56,085 nt of DNA from Diphasiastrum complanatum. Lineage: Eukaryota; Streptophyta; Lycopodiopsida; Lycopodiales; Lycopodiaceae. Below the pieces are notes generated by a model that was given only the letters and a program-made list of their open reading frames with translations, was not told where the DNA came from and ran no database searches. Within the stretch, counting starts at the first letter, position 1. Every line of letters starts with the position of its first letter. The DNA lies in the NCBI GenBank assembly GCA_029204225.1, contig MU833474.1:1-56085 (forward strand). Reading direction: 5' to 3'. Positions 20,701-31,872 of the stretch are shown here, in pieces. A program made the translations under genes and the position numbers.

Positions 20701-21539
20701 ATGGCATCCATTAGCAGCATTCAATCAAAGATCTGCACGATCCTTGACTCCTCAGGATCAAACTTCCTAGCATGGAAGGTGAAGACTTCTCTCATACTGA
20801 AAGGAGAAGGTCTATGGCCCTGGGTTGATGGCACAGAAGAGATGCCCACAACCACCGGCAAAGAGCTATGGGAATGGAGAGAAAGAAACGACAAGGCAAT
20901 AGCCATCCTATTTTCCTCCATCAAAGACAGCTTGACACTTGATCTAGTCACACTCTCCAATGCAAGAGAAATGTGGGATACTTTGCTGACCAGATTTCAA
21001 ACGAAAAAATCATGAAGCCAAATTATGCTTCTTGAAGATCAACTGACCAATCTGAGATGGGATGGTAAAGACCTCACCTCCTTCATCAGAAGAATAAAGG
21101 ACCTGTTCCTCTCACTACAGAATTTCGGAACAGAGAATGCAATCTCAACAGAGAAGTAGCTCACATCCCTGCTACGAGCTCTACCAAGATCATTTCAGAC
21201 GACCCAAACATTGCTTGCTAAAGATCCACAAATGACCCTTGAGAAGGCTATAATCGAGATCAGAGAAGAGGTGAAACCCCGCGAACACCTTGATGACAAG
21301 AATAGCTCTGGTCAAGCTCTCTAAAACAACAAAGAGAAGAAAAAGAAGAATTTCAAGCCTACGAGAGAGTCAGACCAAAGACAAGATTGAAAACAACAGT
21401 CAGAGAAAGAGCCAAAGAAGACAAATGGAAGAGCATAAATAAGTTGAGACAACAAGATGGTGAGAAGAAGACCTGCATGAGATGCACACGAGAAGGCCAC
21501 ACTGTTGATAAGTCCTAGCTCAATCCAAAGATAGAATGC
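20701..21539 (+). pseudogene. copia F gag
   Basis: ATG at 20701 (MASISSIQSKICTIL, NFLAWKVKTSLILKGEG, LWPWVDGTEEMP). A stop comes after residue 104. The same strand continues as gag (IMLLEDQLTNLRWDGKDL, LAKDPQMTLEKA) through further stops. The zinc knuckle is CMRCTREGHTVDKS, with the last Cys lost. This is the UBN2-type capsid of a second lineage shared with G, H and I. Confidence 0.88.
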
Positions 21540-22073
21540 ATGAACTATCATAAGAAGGGTCACGCAACCGTTGACTACAACCAAAATCCCAGAAATAAAA
21601 AAGTTCAGAACAGACGGGAGAGCGACGATAGCTCATTCTACGTGGAGGAACCCGAGTCCTCCAAGATGGCCGAAGACATATTCAACAATGGCAAAAATCT
21701 AATAGCCTACTTGTGTACTGATGTCTGTGCGACATCAACCTCAGATACACAGAAAATAATTCTTGATTCAGGTGCAACGTCACACTTCGTAGAAAAAAGA
21801 CACATGATCACTGATTATCAAGAATCAGAGTCTTCCAGATATATAATCTTGGGAAATGGTTCCAAACACAAAGTCAATGGAATTGGAACATTGTGGTTAA
21901 GCACCAAAGAAAGAGACAAAAGGCTCGATGATACTCTATACGTGTCCACTCTTCAAAAGGACCTACTATTTGTTGCCAAGATGGTAGATGTAGGACTGAC
22001 AATCACCTTTGAATGCGATTCTTGCAAAGTGGTTGAATCCACAACCACTCATCTCATCACCACAGGAAAGTGA
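21540..22073 (+). pseudogene. copia F protease
   Basis: Open for 177 codons: a second zinc-like stretch (CMNYHKKGHATVDY, imperfect), the linker FYVEEPESSKMAED, then ILDSGATSHFV with the catalytic Asp at residue 76, and the downstream LGNGSKHKVNGIGT and DTLYVSTLQKDLLFVAK stretch. This domain keeps its key residues. Confidence 0.85.
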
Positions 22074-22895
22074 AAGGGGAACATGTATTACCTCAGGATC
22101 CGAGTACCTTCAGAACAAGCTCACCAGATCAACGAATCGATGGATATTGTATGGCACGGGATACTTTATCACATGAATACAGTTGCACTAGCCGAAGCGG
22201 AGTATTCACTGGAGTCAATATCAAAGATGCAGCATGCTTGAAGTCTTGCAATGCCTGTAACAAAGGCAAGATGTCACGTATACCATTCACCAAGGATTCT
22301 TTCATAATGAAAGAACTCCTGGAACTGGTACACTCTGACATCTATGGACTGTTTGATGTGGTCTCCCTCGGAGGTTCAAAGTACTACATCACTTTTGCAA
22401 CCGTGTACTTTATCCACAACAACTTAGAGGCCCTGGACAAATTCACAGAGTTCATGAATTGGACTGAGAAATGCACTGACAACAAGGTGAAACAGTTGAG
22501 AACGGACAGATGAGGAGAATATGTCTCCAAATGCTTTGCAGAATATTGTACCAACAAAGGCATACTTGACTGTAGCCTACACACCACAGCACAACGGTGT
22601 GGCAGAGAGGAGAAATCATTCTCTCATAGAAACTACGAGATCCATGATGGCTTATTCAAAGCCATCAAAATTTTTATGGGCTGAAGCAGTAGCCACAACC
22701 AACTACCAGAACAGAACAAGTAGATCCAACATTGCACATACCACACCACACAAGGTTTGGTGGGGCAACAAACCAAGTCAGACACATGTGTGCATTTTTG
22801 GATGCTTTGCATATGCCCACATTGTAGATAAGAAAAGAAAGAAGTTGGATGAAAAGGTAGAACATGGATTTCTCGTAGGATATGATGTTCACTAA
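22070..22895 (+). pseudogene. copia F integrase
   Basis: Frame 22070-22513 has the zinc-site end (CNACNKGKMSR) and LVHSDIYG (first Asp). A short deletion follows in the IDDFSKF segment (YYITFA directly followed by TVYFIHN), then QLRTDR-stop, interrupting the second Asp motif (TDxGGEY). 22521-22895 gives QHNGVAERRN (Glu) and the conserved VCIFGCFAYAH and GFLVGYDVH. It is inactive. Confidence 0.87.
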
Positions 22896-22913
22896 TCATA
22901 CTATAGGATCTAC

Positions 22914-24111
22914 ATGCTTGACAACAAACAGATCAAGACTGTCAGAGACGTCAGATTTGATGAGTCAAAGACAATGGCTGATGGAGATTCAGTCGACTAC
23001 AAAATATTGACCAGAGGCTACTATGACTTGCCAACATCAACAGAGGGAGCAGACCTTGAGCATCTGGAACAAGATATTCAAATTCCAGATGGACAGAGTG
23101 ATTGTTCAGACGATGAGCAGCAAGACATGCAACTTGTACCACCGGCTACTCACCATAGTTCAACAGTCAGCAAAGGCAAGGCCATCGATCTGACTGTAGA
23201 CACTCCAAGAAGGTCCACAAGAGAAAGAAGAGCACCAGTCAAATTTGTAGCAAAAGGTTTCACTTTGAAATATGGTGTTGACTATACTGAAACCTTTTCT
23301 TCAGTCGTAAAGCACTCGTGCTTACGCCTGCTATTTGCATATGCAGCAGCATACAATCTCAAGATCCACATAGTGGATGAAAAGACCGCCTTCCTACATG
23401 ACGAGTTGAATGAGGAGGTCTACATGGACCAACCTCCAGGATTCATATGCTCACACTTTGCCAACTATGTCTACCAAATGCAAAAAAGCATATACGGACT
23501 GAAGTAGTTCGACAGAAAGTGGTATAAGAAGAAGGATCACACCCTCAAATTCTTAGGATCTCAACCATTGATGGCCGACTACAATGTCTATACAAAGGTC
23601 ACAGATGGAGAAATCATAATCATTGTTGTCTACGTTGATGACGCTTTCATTCTATCCAAAAGGGACAATCTGATTGCTCAGGTGAAGCATGATATTTCTC
23701 AACACTTTCAAATATCAGACCTAGGGGGAGCAAGAAGCTACCTAGGACTAAAATTGACAGAGATCTTGATGAAGGGAAGCTGTATCTTCACCAACCAAGA
23801 TACATCCAAAAAATCATTGACAATTTCCAAATGATAGATTGCAAGGGAGCTAATATGCCCATGGTAGCTAGAACGATTCTGACGAAGCATGACGGTCCGC
23901 ATAATGCAAAAAAACAGGAAGCCATGCAGAATGTGCCCTACAAGAGGCTGATCAGATCACTCATGTACCTGGCAGACAATACATTAATCCAGGCCCTACA
24001 CACTGGAAGCTCACCAAAATAATTCTCCAATACCTTCAACAGACGAAGGATTATGGGCTATGTTTCTCTCAGCATGAAGGATTCCAGATCAAATCCTACA
24101 ACGATGCACTT
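22914..24111 (+). pseudogene. copia F reverse transcriptase and partial RNase H
   Basis: 22914-23507: linker (RSTRERRAPVKF) fused by deletion to VAKGFTLKYGVDYTETF, then HIVDEKTAFLHDELNEEVYM, up to a stop after SIYGLK. 23568-23834: VVYVDDAFILSKRDN with the catalytic YVDD. 23831-24111: worn RNase H linker (YKRLIRSLMYLADNT; LQQTKDYGLC). It breaks off within RNase H at a junction with LTR sequence. Confidence 0.87.
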
Positions 24112-24247
24112 CTAAATGTCCATTGACAACTAGCTTTTAATCCAAGAATAATAAATGTTTTAAAAACATCTAAAATCACAATATAAAGTAGTCTCTTTGG
24201 GGAACGGCAATCTTTTATACTACATATCGTTGCAATTAAGATAAGTA
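24112..24247 (+). repeat. copia F, internal 3' LTR remnant
   Basis: About 135 bp matching the 5' LTR at 19495-19636 (CTAAATGTC, TTGACAACTAG, AACATCTAAAATCACAATATAAA, TTTTTGGGGAACGGCAATC). Neither LTR terminus is present. The join to RNase H on the left and to TATAACACGA on the right shows two deletions flanking this piece. Confidence 0.8.
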
Positions 24248-25410
24248 TAACACGACAACAATGCTTGACTTGCCTGTCGTATTCTGCAGGTAGGCGACTT
24301 TAGCTACTGCTTCAGGCCATAGTGATCTTGATGCCTTGGAGTAGGCCATCATGGATCTTGCAACTTCCATGAGAAATCTGTTTTTCCTCTCAGCTACACC
24401 GTTATGCTGTGGTGTATAGGTTGTTGTCTTCCTATGAAGGATGTCTTGACTTTTACAAAAGTCGGTAAAACGGTTGGAGATATATTCTCCTTCTCTGTCG
24501 GTCCTGATCTGTTTGACTTTCTTCTGCGTCCACTTCTCAGCCCAATTCACATGTTGTGTAAATTTTTCAAGAGCTTCAGATTTGTTGTGGATGAAGTAGA
24601 CAACAACAAATTTAATATAGTCGTCAATAAAGGTAATATAGTATCTTAATCCTCCTACATATAGTACATCAAAGAGTCCGCAGATGTCTGAATGTATCAG
24701 CTCCAGAAGTTCTGTTGCTCTGAAAGAATCCTTCGTAAAAGACGTACGTGACATCTTCCCTTTGTTGCACGCATCACAAGGTGTTAGGTTTGCATCTCTG
24801 ATGCTTACTCCTGTGAATGCATAATCTGGCTTGCTTTGTACAACGCCAGTGGGTTTATGTGGCATAGTCTCCTATGCCACAAAACATCCATAGACTCACG
24901 GACTTGATGAGCCTGCTTTGTCGATAGGCATACCTTCAAGTGATACAAGTTTTCTCTTCGTCTGCCTTGCGTGATGAGTTTACTGGAGCTAGCATCAATC
25001 ACATTACATGCCTGATCTGTGAATGTCATGCGCATGGTTGCATCTACTATCCTTGCAACTAATAGTAGATCTTTCTATGGTGTCGACACATACAGGACGT
25101 CATCTAGTCATCTGTCTCTTCCATTGGTGTTTATCCAAAGTACTCTAGTGTCATTCACTTGTGTCGCAATTCGTCTCCCAGAACAATGTATCTGGAGGAG
25201 TCGATTTGTCAAAAGTCGGCGATCATCTGCCTTGTCGTCACAAAGTACGACGTAGCTCCTGAGTCAAAAACTATTTCTTGAAAATGAGACTATGATGTAG
25301 CACATACATTAGTGCACATATAAGTAGTAGAACTTCTGCTAGCTCGGTCTTCAGCCATCTTTGAGGATTCGAGATCCTCCACGTATGATGTGTTGTTCGT
25401 GCTTTCCTGC
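24248..25410 (-). pseudogene. element EG, protease and integrase core (right half)
   Basis: Minus strand. 25290-25410 is the gag-protease linker (SYVEDLESSKMAED) and a broken protease (VFDSGATSYFV). 24805-25035 is the pre-integrase (MDVLWHRRLCHINPLAL). 24248-24865 holds the core: CDACNKGKMSR, LIHSDICGLF (Asp), IRTDREGEYISNRF (Asp; one G is E) and QHNGVAERKNR (Glu). It stops at GKSSIV and resumes at 19302. It belongs to the lineage of F and H but is a separate copy. Confidence 0.87.
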
Positions 25411-25665
25411 TTCACGACAAATGACAATCTCTGAGCTTGAAATAGAATCCAGGAACATTTCGCAAATTGTTCGTGACAATTTTGCGACATCTAAGACTTG
25501 AACAGGAAACAAGATTTTCATTTCTAGAATCTTTCGAAAATCTTTCGAGCTGTTCACCAATAGATATGTTTCGAGTTCGCGTTTGTTTCCTTCTCATCCT
25601 TTGTCAAGTAAACGGCGCATTTTGTTGGTAGCATCAAGATCTGTCTGATCATTTGTTCTACAACT
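25411..25665 (-). repeat. copia H 3' LTR, truncated to 255 bp
   Basis: It aligns with 29135-29379 of the 5' LTR (GACAATCTCTGAGCTTGAA, GATTTTCATTTCTAGAATC, ATCATTTGTTCTACA). It begins TGTAGAACAAATG on the minus strand just after the polypurine tract TTTGAGAAGGAGT (25666-25679). Its distal part is missing and the sequence joins EG directly at about 25411. Confidence 0.85.
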
Positions 25666-25679
25666 CCTTCTCAAAGTGG

Positions 25680-27684
25680 GCAGCTGGATTAATCTCAATC
25701 TTCTTTGCTACTTCTCAAACAAAGCCTTATTGAGTGGCTTTGTAAAGATATCAACTGTCATTTCCTCTGTGGGTATGAAGACGATTTTCAGTATCTTCTT
25801 CTCGACTAAGTCCAGAATCACATGATACTTGATAGCTATGTGCTTCATTTTTTAGTGAAATAAAGGATCTTTTGTAACAGATTGTTGAGGTGTTATCCAT
25901 TAACAAGACATAAGGTTCAGAAATAGATTTATCAAATCCTTCTAACATCTGTTTAGTTCGTTTGGCATCTTGGCTAGTACTACATATTTCGCTTCACAGG
26001 AAGTTTGAGCTACTGTTGTTTACTTCTTGCTTATCCAAAGTATGGCTGCGCCAAATGCTAGAGTACAACCTCTTGAAATACTTTTGCTATCATCCTTCAT
26101 GCATGCCTAGCTTGCGTCACTATAAGATTCGATACAAAATCCAGCTTCCTTCACATAACACAATCCATAGTCTTTCGTTTTCAGGAGATATTGTAGTACT
26201 CTCTTTGCTAATTTCCAATGCAACGATCTTGGGTTCTGATTATATTGGCTCAACCGGTATACTACAAATGCTATATCAGGTCTGGTGTTGTCTGCTAGCT
26301 ATAATAATGATCCAATCAGCCTACGATAGGGTGTTTTGGCCATTCGTTCCTCTTCTTTGAGGGTCTGCGGACAATCTGCCTTGCTCAGTATTGTTCTAGG
26401 TATCATGGGAGTATGTACACCTTTGCATTCAAGCATGTTGAAGTCTTCAATGATCTTTTGAGTGTACTTTTGTTGGTGATAAAAGTCTCTTTGGATCTGC
26501 AAGCCTAGATAGATTTTAGCTTCTCCTAGGTCAGCGATCTCAAATATTTTAAAAATGTCTCTTTTGACATCTGAAATTAACTTATCTCTTCTTGAGAAGA
26601 TAAGTGTGTCATCAACATAGACAACTAGTATGATTATTTCATTTTGGACATGCTTGATATAGGCATTCAATTCAACAAATAGAGGTTCGAAGCCTAAGGA
26701 ACGTAGTGCTTTGCCCTTCTTTCTATACCATTGTCTAGCAGCTAGTTTCAGACCATAAATGTTATTCATGTGACATCCGTATTCTGGATATTCTTGATAT
26801 ACAAAACCAAGTGGTTGATCCATGAATAAATCTTCTTCCAATTTTGATTGCAAGAAAGCAGGCTTCTCATCCACTATATGGATTTTCAGATCATGAGCCA
26901 CATCATACACGAATAACAAGCGAATTGATGTATGTTTGACTACTGGTGAAAAAGTATCAGTGTAGTCGATTCCATACTTTTGTGAAATTCCTTTAGCAAC
27001 CAACCTTGCTTTGTATCTGATTGTCTCTCCATCAGGACCTATTTTGATCTTGGAGATCCACTTGCATTTGATTGGTTTTCTTCCATCAAGAACAAGTGCA
27101 AGTGTCCATACATTGTTCTTATACATGGATGACATTTCATCCTCAATTGCTTGAATCCATCGACCTTTATCTGATCTATCAACAACTTCCTCGAATGTCT
27201 GAGGTTCTTCAGAGAATCCACAAAATTTGATGGTTGTATTAAAAACATCCTGTCCATACCTTTCTGGCGGTTTTCATTGTCTGTCAGATCTTCTCACAAG
27301 TGGTTTCAAGTTTGATTCTGCAGGTTTTGAATTTGATTCTGATTTGACCTTTTCTACTGAAATTCAAGCTGGCAATTCGAGTCTGTCATGCACTTGATCT
27401 TGACCTCCCTCTAAATCTGGTAACTCTCTTTCATTTTTTGCTTGTTTTTCTTCTGTCGTCATTGGTAACTCATAATAGTTTTTGAGAATTTCATAGCCGA
27501 CTAGATCACTGTCTGCTATGTATTTTTTCTCATCAAATTTAACATCTCGAACAACTTTTATCTTGCCAGTTTTGGGTACATAGACACGATAATATGAGGA
27601 ATGTAACTCAAATCCTACTAGAAAATCTTGTTCTGTCTTTTCATCGAGTTTCTTTTTTCTTATGTGTGACCTGATCTTCTGCAT
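25680..27684 (-). pseudogene. copia H integrase tail, reverse transcriptase and RNase H
   Basis: Minus strand. 27364-27684 is the integrase tail (KKKLDEKTEQDFLVGFELHS). 26299-27135 is RT in one open frame of 278 codons: KARLVAKGISQKYGIDY, FSPVVKHTSIRLLF, HIVDEKPAFLQSKLEEDLF, VVYVDDTLIFSRRDK (YVDD) and YRRLIGSL. RNase H follows to about 25705 in broken frames (ESYSDASYACM, HIAIKYHVILDLVEKK, TVDIFTKPLNKALFE). RT keeps its catalytic box. Confidence 0.88.
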
Positions 27685-28423
27685 TTGTTGCAGATCTTCT
27701 TATCACCAAAATTCTTCTGTTGTTTACCATATTGTTGTTCATTTGTCTTAGACCCATTCCTTTTAGACGGCTCCGTCTTTAACTTAGACTTCTTAGAAGA
27801 TTTATTCTTCTGAGTAAATAGAGCATTTTCGGAATCACCATTATCGTCATAGTGTTCACGAGCTTCTATTTTCTCTTTAACTCTGTCTATTGCCTTCAAA
27901 GTGTCATTGTCACATCTTTTGCCAATAAGGTTCGAGTTGTGTGGAATGACCTAGGTAGGGCTTGAAGAAAATAACTAAGCTGTTTTTCCTTTGTAATTGT
28001 ATTTTCTGCACCAGAATTCTGTAAGGAAATAAATAGATCTTTAATCTTTCGCACGAATGTGTTCAGGTCTTTGTCATCCCACTATAGGTAAGTTAATTGG
28101 TCTTCCAAGAACATGATCTGATTACGAGATCGAGTCTCATTCTTGGTTTGCAATTCTTCCCATAAATCCTTCGTGTTCAAAATTGATGTAAGATCATGCA
28201 CTGAAGACGCAATAATTGTTATAGCTTTGTCATTTTTTAAACTCCATTCTCGAAGTTCTTTGCCAGGAGTAGCTAGTGGCTTTTCCTTAATTGGTTCTAC
28301 TCATTGCCAAAGACCTTCGCCTTTCAATAAGAGTGAAGTATTCAATTTCCAAATCAAGTAGTTTGAACTTTTTAAATCCAAGATCGTAGTGATCTTAGCC
28401 TGGATATTAATGATCGATGACAT
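27660..28423 (-). pseudogene. copia H gag
   Basis: ATG at 28423 (MSSIINIQAKITTIL), the UBN2-type gag of the F/I lineage, with at least two stops (one in the LWPWV motif). It is open again from 27899 through KAIDRVKEKIEAREHY and lysine-rich linkers to the zinc knuckle CNKCRRSGHT, where it is cut. The next residues belong to the integrase tail. Confidence 0.85.
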
Positions 28424-28559
28424 CGTCTAGTTTTTTGAATCACTCCAGATAGTGGCTTTACTGATGGATGTATAAAGAATGCTGAGAGGGATACGAAAAA
28501 TAGTATTGTATCGATTCTAATTCGTTTTGATATCACTATATCAGTTTTAAACCTTGTAT

Positions 28560-28571
28560 GTTCTGATACCA
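28560..28571 (-). promoter_or_regulatory. copia H primer-binding site (one mismatch)
   Basis: The minus strand reads TGGTATCAGAAC, one base off TGGTATCAGAGC, one base inside the LTR end TGTAGGAAAGATAG (plus strand). Confidence 0.88.
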
Positions 28572-28572
28572 T

Positions 28573-29379
28573 TGTAGGAAAGATAGTAATTATTCTTCCA
28601 CAGAGAACACGATTAAAGTTCAAATAAATCAAACTAATATCAGTGTCTTCAATCGGTATTGTATCTGATCTATGTACTAATAGAACAGTATTAGTTCTGA
28701 TTGAATATGCATGTAGAAATTATGTGTGAAAGTAAGAGACAACTTAAGACAATTTTAGACAACTAGAAATTGTTGATCAAAAACGAATTTATAATTCTGA
28801 ATCTGATTCAGTATACATCTCTTGTTGTCTTATCTCGCTGTTGTGTCTCTGAGTAAATGAGTTCATTACAATGAGTAGTGCACATGTATTTATATTGCTA
28901 TAGGACAGGTCTTTTGGCCTTTTTATTTACAGAACTTTTGGCCTTTCAATTCTGTAACAGTAGATCTAACCGCTTACAACAATTGATATTTAAATAGATG
29001 CTTCGTTTCCAAGGTCAAATAATTTTTGTTCGCGAACATTTTGCGACAGTCTATCTCTTCTTCTCAGCTTTGTGTTTCGCGAATTATTCGCGACAATTGT
29101 CTCTTCGTGACATTTTCGTGTTTCGCAAATTGTTCGCGACAGATGACAATTTCTGAGCTTGAAGTAGAATCCAGAACATTTCCTGAATTGTTCATGACAA
29201 TTTCGCGACATCTGAGGTTTGAACAAGAAACAAGATTTTTCATTTCTAGAATCTTTTGAAAATCTTTTGAGCTGGTCATGAATAGAAATGTTTCGAGTTC
29301 GCTTTTGTTTCTTTCTCATCCTTTGTCCACTGCACATTTTGTTAGTAGAATCAACATCTGTTTGATCATTTGTTCTACA
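28573..29379 (-). repeat. copia H 5' LTR (807 bp)
   Basis: Plus-strand ends are TGTAGGAAAGA and TTGTTCTACA, a matching TG...CA pair. The inner end is fixed by the PBS and the outer end by alignment with the 3' LTR. The distal part (29028-29145) is packed with TCGCGA words, including GTTCGCGAAC and TTCGCGAATTATTCGCGA. Confidence 0.85.
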
Positions 29380-29399
29380 GAACTCAACCTATGAATCAT

Positions 29400-29850
29400 G
29401 CTAAACCAAGAGAACCAGAAAAGATTATTCAAGTTGGAATGCAACGTTAAGAAATGTTGTTGATCAAGTGTCAAGATTGTTTTGCTTGGACATATAAGGA
29501 TCTAAAAGGGATTCCGACATCAGTGATTAAACATACAATACCTTTGATGCCTGATGCAGTTCCAAAAGTCACAAGATTCTACCGTTGTAATTCAAATGTT
29601 ACTGACCTTATCAAGAAAGAGTTACAAGACTACTTGAAGCAAATTTTATTTACGAGATTGAGCATACTGAATAAATTTCGCCAATTGTTGTCGTTCCTAA
29701 GAAGAATGGGAAGATGGAAATTTGTGTGAATCTCAAAGCCTTGAACAAAGTGATGCGAAAGGATCATATTGGATCGCCTTGTTGGAACAGAAGCCTACAA
29801 TTTTTTGGATGGATTCAGTGGTTATGACCAAGTTAAAATCGCACATGTGG
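29400..29850 (+). pseudogene. Ty3/gypsy reverse transcriptase fragment
   Basis: Plus strand, two or three frames: FAWTYKDLKGIPTSVIKH and LPDAVPKVT-like text, LIKKELQDYLK, then PIVVVPKKNGKMEICVNLK and, after a small deletion, FLDGFSGYDQVKIA-like remnants. PxVxVxKKxGxxRxCVD(N)xxxLN and FxDxFSGYxQ are gypsy RT signatures, not copia. The catalytic YxDD region is missing because J starts at 29851. Confidence 0.85.
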
Positions 29851-30483
29851 TGTGAGAAATTTCAACTAGTTTTGCTATTTTGGTCACATTTGTATATTTG
29901 ACAATTGAGCCCAATTTTCATATTAGACTTAGAGTTTGACTTTTCAAAGTTATATTAATGTAAAATAATTTGAATAAACACTTTTGAAATTTTTTGCTAA
30001 CTATAGAACATGAGTTTTGGAGAGATTCAATTTGAGTAGTAGAGACATTGAATCTAGTCACAAAAATAGTAGGGTTTCTCATTATGGAGGGAAACCAAAG
30101 TTCAAAATTAGGTTTGGACCTGTTATAAAAGGATCTAACTCATGGGAAGAGATATCTCTCTTATCTCATTCATGCTTATACATGGTTCTCTTGGGTTCTA
30201 TGGTGCACTATATTTGTGATATCTTGCAATTTTGTGTGTGGAATGCTCATTAAATGTTATTTTCAGATCCACACGTGTGAAATACAGTAGCTTACTATTT
30301 TTGTACAGATAGCAACTTCATTTTATGTTTTGATTGATGTTTGGTCAAGATCTATTACAGTTTGCATCTTATTCATAGTGTAGATGTTGGTTTTTCTACA
30401 TTGGCAAGATTGGTGATTTGTCGTCTTTCTAACCCAAGATCATTTTATGGATTTGGATCTTAATTGATCTGAAATTCTTCACA
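29851..30483 (+). repeat. copia J 5' LTR (633 bp)
   Basis: TGTGAGAAATTTC at the start and GAAATTCTTCACA at the end are close inverted matches. The end is fixed by the PBS at 30484. It contains the palindrome CACACGTGTG at 30270-30279. Confidence 0.88.
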
Positions 30484-30495
30484 TGGTATCAGAGC
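30484..30495 (+). promoter_or_regulatory. copia J primer-binding site
   Basis: TGGTATCAGAGC, perfect, immediately after the LTR end CTTCACA. Confidence 0.95.
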
Positions 30496-31080
30496 TTGTG
30501 TTTTAGGTTATGAAGGAAGCAATCACATCTATCAATGATTTGGAGAAGATATCAATGCTAGAGAATGCTAGACTGGATTCTATCCAAAAATCGAGTTTCT
30601 TGCATATGTACATTGGATCTTTTGTTGATCAAAATTCAAATTAGGTTTATATACTTGATCAATTCAGATTTCACACTTCACTTGTTGGATTTGGCCAATT
30701 TTGGTGCATTAGAAAGGCCTAAGTGGTGGCTACAAGATTGCATATCAAGTTTTAGGCAATTGCATGTAGAAATTGAAATAATCAATTTTTTGTGATTTTG
30801 TCAAAACTCCAATTTTAATTGGATCTCTGGATGTGAGGTTATTGAACTTCATTTGAGTGTGTTTCAATCTTAGAAAGTGGCAAGAGTCATTATATTGAGG
30901 ATAGATCATAGGTTGTTCAAGAGTTCTACATTCTATGTGTTGATTTGCTAGATGTAAGTGCTACAAGAGAATTGAGAGGTTCCATATCTTTGTGAGTTCT
31001 TTTTGAAAGCATTTGTTGTTGTTCAAAAGAGTGCTTTCTGCATTGGAACAGGTTGAAAGAGAGGATCAAGTCATTGCAAC

Positions 31081-31866
31081 ATGGCTACATCAAGTGGATA
31101 CATGTTGGAAGGCAATGATAAGCTTACTTCAAGCAACTATTCATCATGCAAAGTGAGGATGGAACCACTTCTTGAGATGAATGATGTTTTGGATATTGCT
31201 GTAGGTTTGGAAGAGATGCCAGCAACACAACAAGAACAATTGAGGTATGACAAGAGGGCCAAATGAGCTCTACACATGATCAAGATGAATGTTACCGGTG
31301 AACTTCTCAAGGAAGTTGGTAAGTGTACTTCATCAAGTGAGGCTTGGAAAACTTTGAAGAAGCTTTATGAATCCAAGTCTACTTGTAGAGTGTTGACTCT
31401 AAGATGGAAAATCTTTCAAAGTTTGCAAAAGAATGAAAAAAGTCAAAATATTATTGTTTTGAGAGTGAAAGCTTCAAATGGCAAAAGGAAAGATAGTTCA
31501 AAGCTCAAGTGCTTCTATTGTCGCATCAAAGGACACTTTGCAAGTAAGTGCTACAAGAAGAAGAGAAATCAAAGAGACAAGCAAGGTAATCTTACTCATG
31601 ATGAATATGGTTTGGATGTTCAAAATTCAAATGATGATGCTTTTGTGATGATGTCATGTATGCTTGCTAATTATGGAGATCTAGATCCATGGTGGATTGA
31701 TAGTGGAGCAAGTTCGCACATGACTATTCACAAAGAGTACTTCACTTCTTTGCTGGCATATGAAGATGAGAAGAAGGTGATCTACACGGCAAATGATGGT
31801 GAGTGTGCAGTCAAAGGGATTGGCACAATTCGTATCTCTCTCTCTCTACAAATAGGAATGTTCATT
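31081..31866 (+). pseudogene. copia J gag and protease
   Basis: ATG at 31081 (MATSSGYMLEGNDKLTSSNYS). A nonsense codon at 31264-31266 ends the first frame, and the same frame continues (MIKMNVTGELLKEVGK, LKKLYESKSTCRVLTL). Part of the middle of gag is deleted (IVLRVK directly followed by ASNGKRKDSSKLK). The zinc knuckle is CFYCRIKGHFASKC, complete. The protease has WWIDSGASSHMT, intact. A frame break follows at about 31866. Confidence 0.9.
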
Positions 31867-31872
31867 TGAAGA

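Larger units (their letters stand above)
19303..24247 (+). mobile_element. copia F, inserted in element EG
   Basis: Plus strand: 5' LTR, degenerate PBS, an amplified leader repeat, then gag, protease, integrase, RT and part of RNase H, all broken by stops and small deletions. It ends in a 135-bp piece of internal LTR. CAAC flanks both sides (about 19299-19302 and 24251-24254), and removing F rejoins EG. Its gag and LTR resemble those of element I. Confidence 0.85.
25411..29379 (-). mobile_element. copia H, internally deleted derivative
   Basis: Minus strand: 5' LTR (28573-29379), PBS (28560-28571), gag, then a direct jump from the zinc knuckle into the C-terminal tail of integrase, then RT, RNase H, polypurine tract and a truncated 3' LTR. 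Protease and the integrase catalytic core are absent, so this copy could only have moved with help from another element. Confidence 0.87.

Noticed and set aside
28990-29337. 115-codon minus-strand frame in the H LTR
   Set aside because: It is LTR sequence; the same stretch recurs in the 3' LTR (25411-25665) with frame breaks.
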